In this document: positions 7,267-16,473 of the stretch, in pieces | How the letters are laid out: the number at the start of each line of letters is the position of its first letter | How positions within the stretch are numbered: position 1 is the first letter of the stretch | Source: Phycisphaerae bacterium | GTDB taxonomy: Bacteria > Planctomycetota > Phycisphaerae > Tepidisphaerales > Tepidisphaeraceae | DNA length: 53,611 nt | Reading direction: 5' to 3' | NCBI GenBank assembly: GCA_030448225.1 | Contig: JAUJNJ010000032.1 | Location: 1 to 53,611, forward strand | Program-made: the position numbers and the translations under genes | The notes under the pieces: model-generated | Database searches by the model: none | Told to the model about the DNA's origin: nothing | Seen by the model: the letters and a program-made list of their open reading frames with translations, nothing else

Positions 7267-9503
7267 GTGGTAGAAGTCGAAGAGCTGTTGAAGGATCTGA
7301 CGCCCGAGCAGCGGGCCGCCGCCACGCACGTGGACGGGCCGTTGTTGATCGTGGCCGGCGCGGGCAGCGGCAAGACGCGGGTGATCACCCGGCGGGTCGC
7401 CTACCTCGTCGCCCAGGGCATCCCGGCGCCGTCGATCCTGGCGATCACGTTCACGAACAAGGCCGCCGGCGAGATGAAGGAGCGCGTCTCCAAGGTGCTC
7501 GGGCGGCAGATGCGCGACTTCGGCCGGCTCGACCAGCCTTGGCCGACGATCTGCACGTTCCACTCGCTCGGCCTGGCGCGTCCTGCGCGCCACTACGCGC
7601 CGGCCGTCGGGCTGCCGCCGAACTTCACGATCTACGACTCCGGCGACCAGACGAAGCTCATCAAGGAGGCGCTGAAGCTGCTGGAGATCTCCAGCACGAA
7701 CTTCAGCCCCTCGTCCGTCCACGGCACGATCAGCAACGCGAAGAACCAGCTCATTACCGCAGAGGCGTTCGCGCAGGGGCCGCGAACGACTTCTACCAGA
7801 AGACCGTCGCCCGCGTCTTCACGAAGTACCAGCAGCTTTTGAACCAGAACGGCGGCCTCGACTTCGACGATTTGCTGCTGCGCGGCCCACGCGTTGCGCG
7901 ACCACCCGGCGATCTGCGCGAGCTGCAGGACCGCTTCGGGTACCTCATGATCGACGAGTACCAGGACACGAACCACGCGCAGTACGTGCTGGCCCACGCG
8001 CTGGCGATGCGCGGCCGCAACATCTGCGTCGTCGGCGACCCCGATCAATCGATCTACGCCTGGCGCGGGGCGGACCTGAAGAACATCCTCGACTTCGAGA
8101 AGGATTACCCCGACGCCAAGGTCGTGCGCCTCGAGCAGAACTACCGCTCGACGAAGACCGTGCTGGCGATCGCGTCGAAGCTCATCGCCAACAACCTCTC
8201 CCGCAAGGAGAAGGGCCTCTGGACCGAGAACGCCCAGGGCGAGCCGGCCGACCTCTACCTCTGCCAGGACGAGTACGACGAGGCGCGCGTCGTCACGCGG
8301 CAGCTCATCGAGCTGCACGAGAAGCAGAAGATCGACTGGAACGGCATGGCGATCTTCTACCGCATGAACAGCCTCTCGCGCGTGATGGAGGACGGGCTGC
8401 GGCGGGCGAACGTGCCGTACCAGATCGCGCGCGGCGTCGAGTTCTACAACCGCAAGGAGATCAAGGACGTTTTGGCCTACCTCCGCGTGATCGCCAACCC
8501 GTGCGACGAGGTGAGCCTCACGCGCATCGTTAACGTCCCGCCGCGCGGGCTCGGCGACACGTCGATCAAGCAACTGCACGCGTGGGGCGTCGCCAACGGC
8601 CTGTCGCTCTGCGGCGCGCTCGAACGGGCGAACGAGGTCGACACGCTCTCGTCTCGCGCGCAGAACGCGGCCCGGCAGTTCGTCTCGCTTCTGCGGCGCT
8701 GGCGCGAGTTGGCCGCGAACGGACAGCCACCGGACGGCGGGATGTTCGTCGAGCAGAAGGGGATCGTGCAGCGCGTGATGGAGGACGTCGTCCGCACGAG
8801 CGGCCTCGAGCAACTGCTCCGCAAGGAGGGCGGCGAGGAACTGCAGGAACTGGCGAACGTGAACGAGTTGATCACGTCCGCCAGCGAGTACGACGCCGGA
8901 AACGCCGAGGGGTCGCTCACGGATTACCTGGCGATCGTCAGCCTCGTGAGCGACGCCGACCACATGAAGGGCACCGGCGGCGCCGTCACGCTCATGACGC
9001 TGCACGCGGCCAAGGGCCTAGAATTCCCGGTCGTCGCGATGATCGGCCTGGAGGAAGGCGTCCTGCCGCACGCCCGCGCGCGGGACAACCTCGACGAACT
9101 CGAAGAGGAACGCCGCCTCTGCTTCGTCGGCATCACCCGCGCGGAGCAGCGGCTGATCCTCAGCAAGGCCGCCTACCGCACGGTGAGGGGCCTGCGCGAG
9201 CGGACCGTCACCAGCCCGTTCCTCAACGAGATGCCGCCGGACCATTTGCGCGTGTTCGACCGCACCGGCGTCGATACGCTCGGCGACCGCGACGACGGCC
9301 GGGAAGACGCCCGCGCCGAGGCCAAGGGCCTGGCCGGCCAGTACCGCAAGGGAAAGCTCGTGCGTCACCCCACGTTCGGCCTCGGCCGGATCGCGGAGGT
9401 GACCGACATGGGCCAGCACACCCGCGCGGTGATCGAGTTCAACTCGGCCGGCCGGAAGACGCTCATCCTTCAGTACGCGCGGTTGGAAGCGGTGGGCGGC
9501 TAG
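7267..9503 (+). CDS. UvrD/PcrA-type DNA helicase, frameshifted as sequenced
   Basis: A superfamily 1A 3'-5' helicase used in excision repair and in removing proteins from DNA. The GTG at 7267 starts VEVEELLKDLTPEQRAAATH. Motif I is VAGAGSGKT, then ITFTNKAAGEMKERV (Ia) and TFHSL. Near 7775-7795 the frame shifts and continues as ANDFYQKTVARVF, DEYQDTNHAQY (II), VVGDPDQSIYAWRGA (III), LEQNYRST (IV), VTLMTLHAAKGLEF (V) and FVGITRAEQRL (VI). The C-terminal GRIAEVTDMGQHTRAVIEF resembles the Tudor-like domain of PcrA. Around 7880-7920 (GPRVARPPGDL) the expected AAHALRDHP appears in another frame, so two compensating shifts are likely there. Full family length (about 745 codons) is kept. UvrD, PcrA and Rep cannot be told apart with certainty here. 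Confidence 0.92.
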
Positions 9504-9879
9504 CGCGGGCCGGGCCGATGCGTTTGCCGCACTCGGGACATCGCATTTCACTCGCCCGCAAGTCGTACCCGCACCGAGGGCACAGCCCGGCCCGCGCGGC
9601 CTCACGCTCGAAGGTGCGACGGTATGCGCCGACCGCGACGAGCCACCCCACCGCCGCCATCGCCGCGAGCATCAGCGACACGACGACCAGCGCGGGCACG
9701 GTCCGAAGTCCGGCGTAGGCCAGCACGCCGGTCAACACGATCGCGATGAAGAAGACGAAGTAGCACGCGGCGTAGACGTTCTCGCGCGCCGCGGCCCGCG
9801 CCTTTTGACGGCAGTCATCCAATGTCGGCCGGGCGTACCCGACGACGGTGGAGACTACAGGTCCTCCAGCCGCTTCCAC
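9463..9879 (-). CDS. Membrane protein with C-terminal planctomycete-type zinc ribbon
   Basis: A 138-residue protein with two membrane segments (about 36-57, ACYFVFFIAIVLTGVLAY, and about 62-84, VPALVVVSLMLAAMAAVGW). These are followed by the zinc-ribbon CPRCGYDLRASEMRCPECG (about 100-118). The CPxCGYDLR..x..RCPECG string is typical of many small membrane proteins in Planctomycetes and supports the taxonomic placement. The 3' end overlaps the convergent helicase gene by 41 bases and the 5' end overlaps the next upstream gene by 25, suggesting translational coupling with that gene. Function unknown. Confidence 0.7.
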   Translation of the reverse strand: MEAAGGPVVSTVVGYARPTLDDCRQKARAAARENVYAACYFVFFIAIVLTGVLAYAGLRTVPALVVVSLMLAAMAAVGWLVAVGAYRRTFEREAARAGLCPRCGYDLRASEMRCPECGKRIGPARASRPPLPTARTEG

Positions 9880-10499
9880 TGCTGGCTCCCGTCGCTGAGG
9901 GGCGAGAAGTCGGGCGGCGTGTCGGGGTCTTCCAGCACCGGGCGGTTCAGCTCGCGCGTCAGCTCGATCACCTGCCGGATGAAGTGTCCGGCGACGACCG
10001 CCGCCACGACGGCCAGCAGCGCGTAGGCGATCCCCTTGGCGTGCGCCCCTTCCAGCCGCAGGCGGCCGTACGCGAGCAGCGCGAGCTTCACGGCGGCGAT
10101 CACGAGGAAGAACGCGGCGATCATGCTGTACGACCGCGAGCGGTACGCCGCCCGCCGCATCGCCGACAGCGCGCGGACCTTCAGCGTGTTGAGCTCCGAT
10201 TCCTCCGGCTCCGGCTCATCATGTTCGTTGTCCGCGGCGACGTCGGGCGTGTCGTCTTCGATGATGAACGGCTCGGGCGCGCCCGGCGCGGGCTGCCGGG
10301 CCGCGGGCGCGACTGGCGCTTCGGCCGTTGCGGGCGCGGCTGGGGTGGCCGCGCCGCCGGCGAGCTTGAAGCGGGTGCTGCAGAACGGGCACTGAACGGT
10401 GCCGTCCGCACCTCGGAATTGGGCCTCGGCCTCGGGGTCGAACGCCTCGGCGCAGCCGGGGCACGTCACCCATTGCCGGTCGGACGCGGTGTTGTCCAT
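9855..10499 (-). CDS. Zinc-ribbon membrane protein of unknown function
   Basis: A 214-residue protein starting at the ATG at 10499 (MDNTASDRQWVTCPGC). The N-terminal zinc ribbon has CPGC at about 12-15 and CPFC at about 36-39. An Ala/Pro-rich then acidic linker follows (EDDTPDVAADNEHDEPEPEE), then two membrane segments (about 121-141, SMIAAFFLVIAAVKLALLAY, and about 153-172, AYALLAVVAAVVAGHF). The first ribbon is of the kind that opens many MJ0042-type proteins. It overlaps the downstream zinc-ribbon gene by 25 bases, so the two are probably one operon. The frame is open to 10523, but the later ATG fits the domain better. Confidence 0.75.
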   Translation of the reverse strand: MDNTASDRQWVTCPGCAEAFDPEAEAQFRGADGTVQCPFCSTRFKLAGGAATPAAPATAEAPVAPAARQPAPGAPEPFIIEDDTPDVAADNEHDEPEPEESELNTLKVRALSAMRRAAYRSRSYSMIAAFFLVIAAVKLALLAYGRLRLEGAHAKGIAYALLAVVAAVVAGHFIRQVIELTRELNRPVLEDPDTPPDFSPLSDGSQQWKRLEDL

Positions 10500-10676
10500 G
10501 GGTAAGCGTAGGATACCTTGCATCCGGCCGCCACGGCACCAAAATCCCCCAAAGTCGCGCGGGAAGTTGACGCTACTGCTGAGGCGGGTGGAGGAGAGGG
10601 ATGAGAAAGGTTGGGGCGCCCACTGGCCATGACGTCGTGTTTTACCCGGCGTCGCGACTCGCCGATTTCTCTGCCG

Positions 10677-11288
10677 TTAGCAAAGACGAACGACATTGTA
10701 GATCAGCGTCCAGAGCAGTGCTAAGGCGAGGGGGTGATGAAACAGACCGCCGCATGTCCAATGCCGCAACCATCTCTCCGACCGCTGGACCACGACTCCT
10801 TTGCGAGGCAACGCTTCGGCGAGCTCAACACTCCAGAAACTTGACAAGTCCGCGAGTACATCGTCGGCCGACGACAATACCCACACCCCATCTCGGTCCC
10901 AGTATTCGGGGTGTCGGTATGTGACGAGCTTGATGTCGGCGTAGGGAATGCGACGATCCGGAAACAGCACGCGCCGATGGATGATATCGCGATCATCCAA
11001 TAACAGTGATGACACGCGGGACTGCACCATCATGCAGGCCGACGCGAAGGCCAAGGAGCACGATATGACTTGGGCCACTGCCGGGGCCGCGTCCTGCACG
11101 GTAAGCAGCAACAGGGTAAGCAGGAAATATGTAAATGCATCCCACACGGACGCAACCCAACCCGCGCAACTGAACACCGTTACCCCACGAACTTCATGAG
11201 GTCGTCGCGGCCACACAATCCCGTGAAACTTCTTTATGGTTATCGCGACCCCAAGGCAGGTCACTGTGATAAAGCAAATCGCATACAC
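10677..11288 (-). CDS. Hypothetical multi-pass membrane protein (PH-like)
   Basis: A 203-residue protein I do not recognise. It has membrane segments near 4-18, 40-62 (WDAFTYFLLTLLLLTV) and 70-86. A soluble part follows (LLLDDRDIIHRRVLFPDRRIPYADIKLV) that resembles the first strands of a bacterial PH domain, and a final hydrophobic stretch (HHPLALALLWTLIYNVV). Base composition and codon use look less GC-rich than in the neighbours, so it may be a recent arrival. It stands alone between the zinc-ribbon pair and a region of low coding potential. Confidence 0.55.
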   Translation of the reverse strand: MYAICFITVTCLGVAITIKKFHGIVWPRRPHEVRGVTVFSCAGWVASVWDAFTYFLLTLLLLTVQDAAPAVAQVISCSLAFASACMMVQSRVSSLLLDDRDIIHRRVLFPDRRIPYADIKLVTYRHPEYWDRDGVWVLSSADDVLADLSSFWSVELAEALPRKGVVVQRSERWLRHWTCGGLFHHPLALALLWTLIYNVVRLC

Positions 11289-11676
11289 GTCGCTACTCCA
11301 CGATGTTGGAATCCACGTCGCGTTCCATGGCCTTCAATAATCTACTCTTACGATCGGAAAGGTGATGCGTGATGACAAGCCACCAAACTCACTGCTCGTC
11401 CCAAGATCCGTCTTAAGGACTAAACCAAACGTCGTACCCTGGCATCTGGCGTGCCTTGCCGGGGGGCATCAACAGCGGGATCCCCTCACCCCCGCCCGCT
11501 CCCCCGACTACAGGGGAGTGGAAGTAAGCGATTTGGCCTGCCGAGCGTTGAAAGTATGGTGCGTTTACGAGCATCAAGGCGACTCCGTCACGCCGCTGCG
11601 GACTTGCGGCGAAGAGTCGCTCAATCTTTTCACGCCTTTCGTCACTCCAGCGCCGTCGCGTAACGTACTATCTCTG
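11289..11676. other. Intergenic stretch, lower GC, solitary repeat arm
   Basis: No gene supported. Positions 11478-11524 carry a CCCCTCACCCCCGCCC-like arm followed by CCCCCGACTACAGGGGAG, which is similar to the second arm pair of E2. The rest shows nothing that I can name; it must contain the promoter of the PHP gene. Confidence 0.4.
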
Positions 11677-12591
11677 ATGTCCTTCCCCGAGTCCGACCGC
11701 GTCGACCTCCACACCCACTCCCGCGCTTCCGACGGCACCCACGCCCCGGCCGAGCTCGTCCGACTTGCGCACAAAAGCAGCCTCACCGGCCTCGCGCTGA
11801 CCGACCACGACACGCTCGCCGGCGTCGCCGAAGCGGCCGCCGAGGCCGCCGCGTGCGGGATCGATTTCCTGCCCGGCATCGAGGTGAGCTGCCTCTTCCC
11901 GCGTCCGGGTACGATGCACATCCTCGGCTACGGGCTCGACCCGGCGGCCGCGGCCGCGCGCGAGCTCGTCGACGTCCTCACCGCCGCCCGCGACGAGCGG
12001 GTCGCGCTCACCGTCGAGCGGCTGAATCGAGCCGGCGTCGACCTGTCCGTCGCGGAGGTGCTCGACGCCGCCGGCCCGGGCGCCGGGTCGATCGGCCGGC
12101 CGCACGTGGCGAAGCTGCTGGTGAGGAAGGGGTATGCGATCTCGACGCGCGACGCGTTCGACCGCTTCATCGGCGGCGGCGGCGTCGCCTACGTGCAGAA
12201 CCACCCGCTGACCGCGCCCGAGGCGATCGCGCTGATCCGCGCCGCCGGCGGGATGGCGTCGCTCGCCCACCCGCTGCAACTGCGCCGCCGGACGTGGGCG
12301 CAGACGGCGTCGCTCATCGAGGAACTGGCCGAGCAGGGGATGGAAGGCGTCGAGACGATCCACAGCAGCCACCGCGAGGAGGACGTGCACCGCCTCACCC
12401 GCCTCGCCGACCGCCTCGAACTCATCACGACCGGCGGCAGCGATTTCCACGGCGCCGCCAAACCCTGGATCCGCCTCGGCGAGGCCGCCGGCGGACGGCT
12501 CGTGCCGCGGCCGCTCTTCGACGCGGTCCGCGCGCGGGTAAAAGACCGCCAACCCGCGCCGGCCCCGACGGAGACGAAGAGCGCGGCTTGA
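11677..12591 (+). CDS. PHP-domain phosphoesterase (YciV/RNase AM-like)
   Basis: A 304-residue metal-dependent phosphoesterase of the PHP family. The ATG at 11677 begins MSFPESDRVDLHTHSRASDG, with the first metal ligands in HTH. Further ligand motifs are LTDHDTLAG, PGIEVSC, ASLAHPL, IHSSH and the late GGSDFHG. A three-helix insert typical of the TrpH/YciV group (DERVALTVERLNRAGVDL, RPHVAKLLV) is present. Members act on 3',5'-nucleoside bisphosphates or trim RNA 5' ends. Which one applies here cannot be seen. It is monocistronic, with element E4 right after its stop. Confidence 0.85.
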   Translation: MSFPESDRVDLHTHSRASDGTHAPAELVRLAHKSSLTGLALTDHDTLAGVAEAAAEAAACGIDFLPGIEVSCLFPRPGTMHILGYGLDPAAAAARELVDVLTAARDERVALTVERLNRAGVDLSVAEVLDAAGPGAGSIGRPHVAKLLVRKGYAISTRDAFDRFIGGGGVAYVQNHPLTAPEAIALIRAAGGMASLAHPLQLRRRTWAQTASLIEELAEQGMEGVETIHSSHREEDVHRLTRLADRLELITTGGSDFHGAAKPWIRLGEAAGGRLVPRPLFDAVRARVKDRQPAPAPTETKSAA

Positions 12592-12607
12592 TACGACCCA
12601 GGAAGAA

Positions 12608-12791
12608 ATTGAACCACGGAGACACGGAGACACGGAGGTAGGAGGAGAAGACGAAGATGGGGGATGGGGGATGAGAGATGGAGGAAGACGTGTGGCGAAG
12701 TCGCGCTCGTCGTCTTCCTCCATCCTTTATCTTCCATCCTCCATCCTCGTCTCCGCCTTTCCTCCGTGTCTCCGTGTCTCCGTGGTTCAAT
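12608..12791. repeat. Inverted-repeat element E4, perfect 31-bp arms
   Basis: Outer arms 12608-12638 and 12761-12791 are perfect 31-bp reverse complements made of GAACCACGGAGACACGG words. Inside, 12677-12690 (GATGGAGGAAGACG) and 12711-12724 (CGTCTTCCTCCATC) form a second perfect 14-bp pair, extended by GATGGGGGATG/CATCCTCCATCC words. Total span 184 bp between the PHP gene and mug, both on the plus strand, so a transcript crossing it would fold into a long hairpin. Confidence 0.85.
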
Positions 12792-12826
12792 TCCTCCTCA
12801 TTCGCCAGACGCCTTAGAATCGCCGC

Positions 12827-13393
12827 ATGATCCCGCCCACCCGCCGGCCGACCGCCGCCGAACTCGAAGCCGCCAAGGACAAGCTCTTGCCGGACCTCAT
12901 CGCGCCGGGGCTGAAGGTGCTGTTCTGCGGCATCAACCCCGGGCTCTACACCGCCGCGATCGGCCATCACTTCGGCCGCCCCGGCAACCGCTTCTGGCCC
13001 GCGCTGCACGCGGCGGGATTCACGGACCGGTTGCTCTCGCCGTACGAGGAGCGCGAACTGCTCGCCCGCGGCTACGGCATCACGAACATGGTCGCACGCG
13101 CCACCGTCGCGGCTGATGAACTGAGTGCCGAGGAACTCTTCGAAGGAGGCAAGCAGGTCGTCGCGAAGGTCGAGCGGTACGAGCCGGCGTTCCTCGCCGT
13201 CGTCGGCGTCGGCGCGTACCGCTCGGCGTTCGGGCGCAAGAAAGCCGCCGTCGGCCCGCAGGCGGAGACGATCGGCAACACCCGCCTCTGGGTGCTGCCC
13301 AACCCGAGCGGCCTCAACGCGCACTACCGCGCCGGCGACTTCGCCGCCGCGTTCCGCGCGTTGCGCGAGGCGTCGGACGCGGCGGCGCAGTGA
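12827..13393 (+). CDS. mug: G:T/U mismatch-specific DNA glycosylase (Mug-like)
   Basis: Removes uracil or thymine mispaired with guanine by base excision. The 188-residue product has the uracil-DNA-glycosylase family 2 motif GINPG (about 41-45, in VLFCGINPGLYTA), GHHFGRPGNRFWPALHAAGF, the central GYGITNMVARAT, and the DNA-wedge motif NPSGLNAHY near 161-169. Length and motif order fit Mug/TDG, not UdgB. It starts at the ATG at 12827, 35 bases after E4. Confidence 0.9.
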   Translation: MIPPTRRPTAAELEAAKDKLLPDLIAPGLKVLFCGINPGLYTAAIGHHFGRPGNRFWPALHAAGFTDRLLSPYEERELLARGYGITNMVARATVAADELSAEELFEGGKQVVAKVERYEPAFLAVVGVGAYRSAFGRKKAAVGPQAETIGNTRLWVLPNPSGLNAHYRAGDFAAAFRALREASDAAAQ

Positions 13394-13737
13394 CGTGCGC
13401 GATCGGACGCACCCTCATGTAGATCGGATGACGAGTCCTCTTCCCAAGCCAATCCCTCGGCTCAGGACGGGAGGGGACGGGCCGCATGCCTCGGTAACGC
13501 GCTCCTTCCGAACTGGTTGATCGCGTCATACGGATCGGGTTTGCTCCCGCGCGAACAAGGCCACCATGCGGCGAAACCGCAAGCGCCCGCCACGCCGTTC
13601 GCGCGCGCCGACCAAACCGCGACCGGATCAGCTGTCGCTTCACTGGCCGGAGGCCCGGCACGACAGTATCTCGAGGCCGGTCACGGGAACGCTTCGGACG
13701 GGACAGGAATGCACGCGCGCGGTAACGTGACGGGCGC
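13394..13737. repeat. Intergenic stretch with GCGAAAC hairpin repeat, copy 1
   Basis: No gene supported. Positions 13566-13600 hold ATGCGGCGAAACCGCAAGCG followed by CCCGCCACGCCGTTC. This segment recurs at 23284 and 37721. Its core TGCGGCGAAACCGCA folds as a 5-bp stem around CGAAA. Confidence 0.6.
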
Positions 13738-15134
13738 ATGTCGTCACCCGGGGACCCACCGCCGCCAGAGCAACTGCCGCCGCTCGCCGCGCCGTACCGG
13801 CCGATGCCGCCGTTGCCGCCCGTGCCGTCGTTCGAGCCGGCGCCGCGGGCGGTGTTGCCCGTGGGGCCGCCGCCGCCGGGGGCGTACGGGATGCCGGTCG
13901 GCTACGCCCCGCCGCGACGCGATCGGCGGCCGGGCATCATCACGACGATCGGCGTGTGCAGCATCCTCGTCGCGCTGCTCGGCCTGGCCGGGGCGGGCCT
14001 GACGGCCGCGGGGGCCGTGGGGGTTCTCGTCTCGGCGGAGCGGGTCGCGGCGATGCTGGTGCGCTCCGCGGCGACCGCGCCGGCCGCGCCCGCGCCCCCC
14101 GCCGCGCGCCGGACGACGTCGGGCCGCAGGGGTTGCCGCGCGCCGAGCGGGCGGCGATTCGGCGACGCGCTGCTCTACCTCGAGCGCTGGACAACACCGC
14201 CAGCGCGAGCTCGACGCCGTGCTCGCCAAGGCGGGCGCCGTCGCGTTCCCGGCCGGCGAGGGCGGGCGCACGCGGCGGGCGGTCCACGACGCGGTGATCG
14301 AGCACGGCGAGATGTTCAGCCTCAACAAGCCGCGAGGTCGGCCTCCACTTCTTCGTCACCGAGGGCGGCCGCCTCGAGTTGTACGACACGCGCCGCCGTT
14401 TTCCACCCCGACGACGGCTCCCCGATCGTGCGCACCTCCGCCACCGGCGCGGAGCGCGCGCGGGCTGTCGGTCGCGCAGGTGGATTCGATCATCCAGCAG
14501 GTCCGCGACGCCGGCGCGCAAGGCCCGGCGCAGCTATGCTGGCGGGCGCTGGGTTGTCGAACTCCGGCCAGCAACTCGTCCCGTCGCACCGCGCCAAGAC
14601 GGCGGTGAAATCGGTCGCTGCAGCAATCCGGCGGCGGGCTCGATCCGCTTCGCGGGCGGCGGCGACGGCGGCGCGCGGCTGTCACCCTCGGCGCGGGCGG
14701 CGAGATTGTCACCATGCCCGGACGGCCCGCGCGCGGCAGCCGCGTGGGCGCTCGGCGTGGTCCTCGTCGGTGCGCGGTGGCGGCGGTGCTGGCGATGTAC
14801 CTGCTCGCCGCCGGGATCGTGGTGCGCCGCTCGACGCGCGCGGGCCGTTCATGCACCGCTCCTACGCGCGCGATCAAGATCGCTGACGCTCGTCGTCTCA
14901 GCGCGGCGTGGTGGCTGTCCGACTTCACCGCCCGCGTCCTCGACGCCGCCGACGTGGCGACGCCCGCCGGCGCGCCGGTCGCCCCCGCCGGGCGCGGCGG
15001 CGTTCTGGGTGAACTGGGGGCCGCTGACGATCGTCCCGAGGGTGCTCGGCTGCCTCGTCCCCGTCATCCGGCTGCTCCTGCTCCGCGGCCGCGCCGTGCG
15101 GGAGTATTACGCGTCGGTCCGAAACGGGACCTGA
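13738..15134 (+). CDS. Proline-rich membrane protein(s), unrecognised, heavily frameshifted
   Basis: The ATG at 13738 starts a proline-rich cytoplasmic head (MSSPGDPPPPEQLPPLAAP). It is followed by a membrane segment (about 66-96, GIITTIGVCSILVALLGLAG). The frame then jumps several times. Recognisable pieces in order are AFPAGEGGRTRRAVHDAVIE and HGEMFSLN (frame 2), LHFFVTEGGRLELYDTRAAV, then FHPDDGSPIVRTSATGAE, LSVAQVDSIIQQVRDAGAQG, a second membrane segment (VAAVLAMYLLAAGIVVRR, about 14780-14830) and a final WGPLTIVPRVLGCLVPVI ending at 15134. At least five indels are needed. It could be one membrane protein of about 460 residues or two. I recognise no family. Confidence 0.45.
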
Positions 15135-15266
15135 CCGCGTACCGGTCGCGCGATGCGGGCCGCGAGTCTTGCCCGCGGCGTTACCACGGTCTCCCCGCCC
15201 TCACGTCAACAGGTGATCGGCGCACGCCGCTGTGTGACGGTTCGAACGTGCGTCGCGCCGCGCGTC

Positions 15267-16109
15267 TTACCGCGTCGGTTCCGGTTGTTCCTTCACCACG
15301 CGTTTGGCCATCACGCGGTCGACCCATCCCGGCGCGAGCGTGGCGAGGCTCAGCATCCAGCGGGACGGGCGAAACGGCCAGCACTCGGGGGTCGGGCGCT
15401 CGATCGCGCGGACCATCGCGCGGGCGACGTCCTCGGCCGTCTGGCGGACCTCGCCGGTGTTCTGCGTGATGCGGTCGGTGGACCCGCCGGCGCGCTGGTA
15501 GGCCTCGGTGAACTCGGTCTCGGTGCCGATCGGGTGGACGCTGGTCACGGCAATCCGTTGCGGGCGGAGTTCGACGCGCATCGCCTCGGCGAGCGACAGT
15601 TGCGCCGCCTTCGTCGCGGAGTAGACGCCGAAGTACGGCAGCCCCCGCCGGGCGGCGGCCGACGAGACGATGATCATCTGCCCGCGCCACCGCCCCGCCC
15701 CGACCGCCCCCGCCGGGTCCTGCGACGCCATGATCGGGACGGCCGCCCGCACGCAGTCGGCGGTGCCGTACAGGTTCGTGCGGAACAGGTGCTCGACCTC
15801 GGCCGGACTCGACTCGGCGACCGGCCGAAGGATGCCGTAGCCGGCGTTGCAGACGAGCGTGTCGAGGCGGCCGAAGGCGTCGATCGTGCGGCGGATGAGC
15901 GCCTCGCACGCCGCGCGGTCGGCGACGTCGGTCGGCACGCAGAGGTGCCCGCCGCCGAGCGCGCGGTTCAGTTCCTCGAGCCGCTCCGCCCGCCGGGCCG
16001 CCAGCACGAGCCGCGCCCCCCGCGGCGCCAGGGCCTCGGCGAGCGCTTTGCCGATGCCGGCGCTGGCGCCGGTGATGACCACGACCATCCCGCGAAGTTC
16101 GCGCCGCAT
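15267..16109 (-). CDS. Short-chain dehydrogenase/reductase (SDR)
   Basis: A 280-residue NAD(P)-dependent oxidoreductase of the classical SDR type. It has the cofactor motif TGASAGIG (13-20), the structural VCNAGYGI near 88-95, the catalytic serine in IIVSSAAARRG, and the YSATK Tyr-Lys pair near 168-172. ARRAERLEEL after the second strand suggests NADP preference. The C-terminal TLAPGWVDRVMAKRVV resembles the SDR group related to fatty acyl or steroid reductases. Substrate unknown. It stands alone on the minus strand; its promoter side abuts element E5. Confidence 0.9.
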   Translation of the reverse strand: MRRELRGMVVVITGASAGIGKALAEALAPRGARLVLAARRAERLEELNRALGGGHLCVPTDVADRAACEALIRRTIDAFGRLDTLVCNAGYGILRPVAESSPAEVEHLFRTNLYGTADCVRAAVPIMASQDPAGAVGAGRWRGQMIIVSSAAARRGLPYFGVYSATKAAQLSLAEAMRVELRPQRIAVTSVHPIGTETEFTEAYQRAGGSTDRITQNTGEVRQTAEDVARAMVRAIERPTPECWPFRPSRWMLSLATLAPGWVDRVMAKRVVKEQPEPTR

Positions 16110-16473
16110 CGCCGCAGTATAGACTCGGTCTCCGCGGTGGGCTGGTGGGAGAAGGAGGATTAACCGCGAAGCGCGCGAAGGACACGAAGGAAGGCGAGTG
16201 AGGTTCAGAGGCTACGTCCGGGGAAGGACCGGTGCATCGCGCGGGCCGCGCACCAGCGACCCGGAAAATGAAATCACACTTCGGACGGCCGGTCTCGAGC
16301 GGCCGTTCCTCTCGATCGTTCGCTCGCTCCGCACTGATCCCGCTTCGTGTCCTTCGCGTCCTTCGCGGTTCGATCACCTTGTTCAATCTCCGCCCGCGTC
16401 CGTAGACACCCGCGACCGCTGGCGGCTATTCTCGCGTCCGCATTCCAACGTCCCACTCACGCGGAGCGCGCAC
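16110..16473. repeat. Inverted-repeat element E5 (GCGAAGGACACGAAGG words)
   Basis: Left arm 16162-16190 (AACCGCGAAGCGCGCGAAGG, then ACACGAAGG) and right arm 16343-16370 (CTTCGTGTCCTTCGCG, then TCCTTCGCGGTT) are imperfect reverse complements, about 150 bases apart. No gene in the gap. It lies between divergent SDR and DUF2231 genes. Confidence 0.7.

Noticed and set aside
7632..9005. 457-codon minus-strand frame opposite the helicase
   Set aside because: Antisense of a GC-rich gene; no domain.
12601..12800. Possible CRISPR-like array from repeated ACGGAGAC words
   Set aside because: Words are tandem and degenerate with no spacers, and the two blocks are inverted, not direct; no cas genes nearby.
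15230..15260. GGTTCGAAC resembling a tRNA T-loop
   Set aside because: No acceptor stem, D-loop or anticodon stem can be drawn around it.
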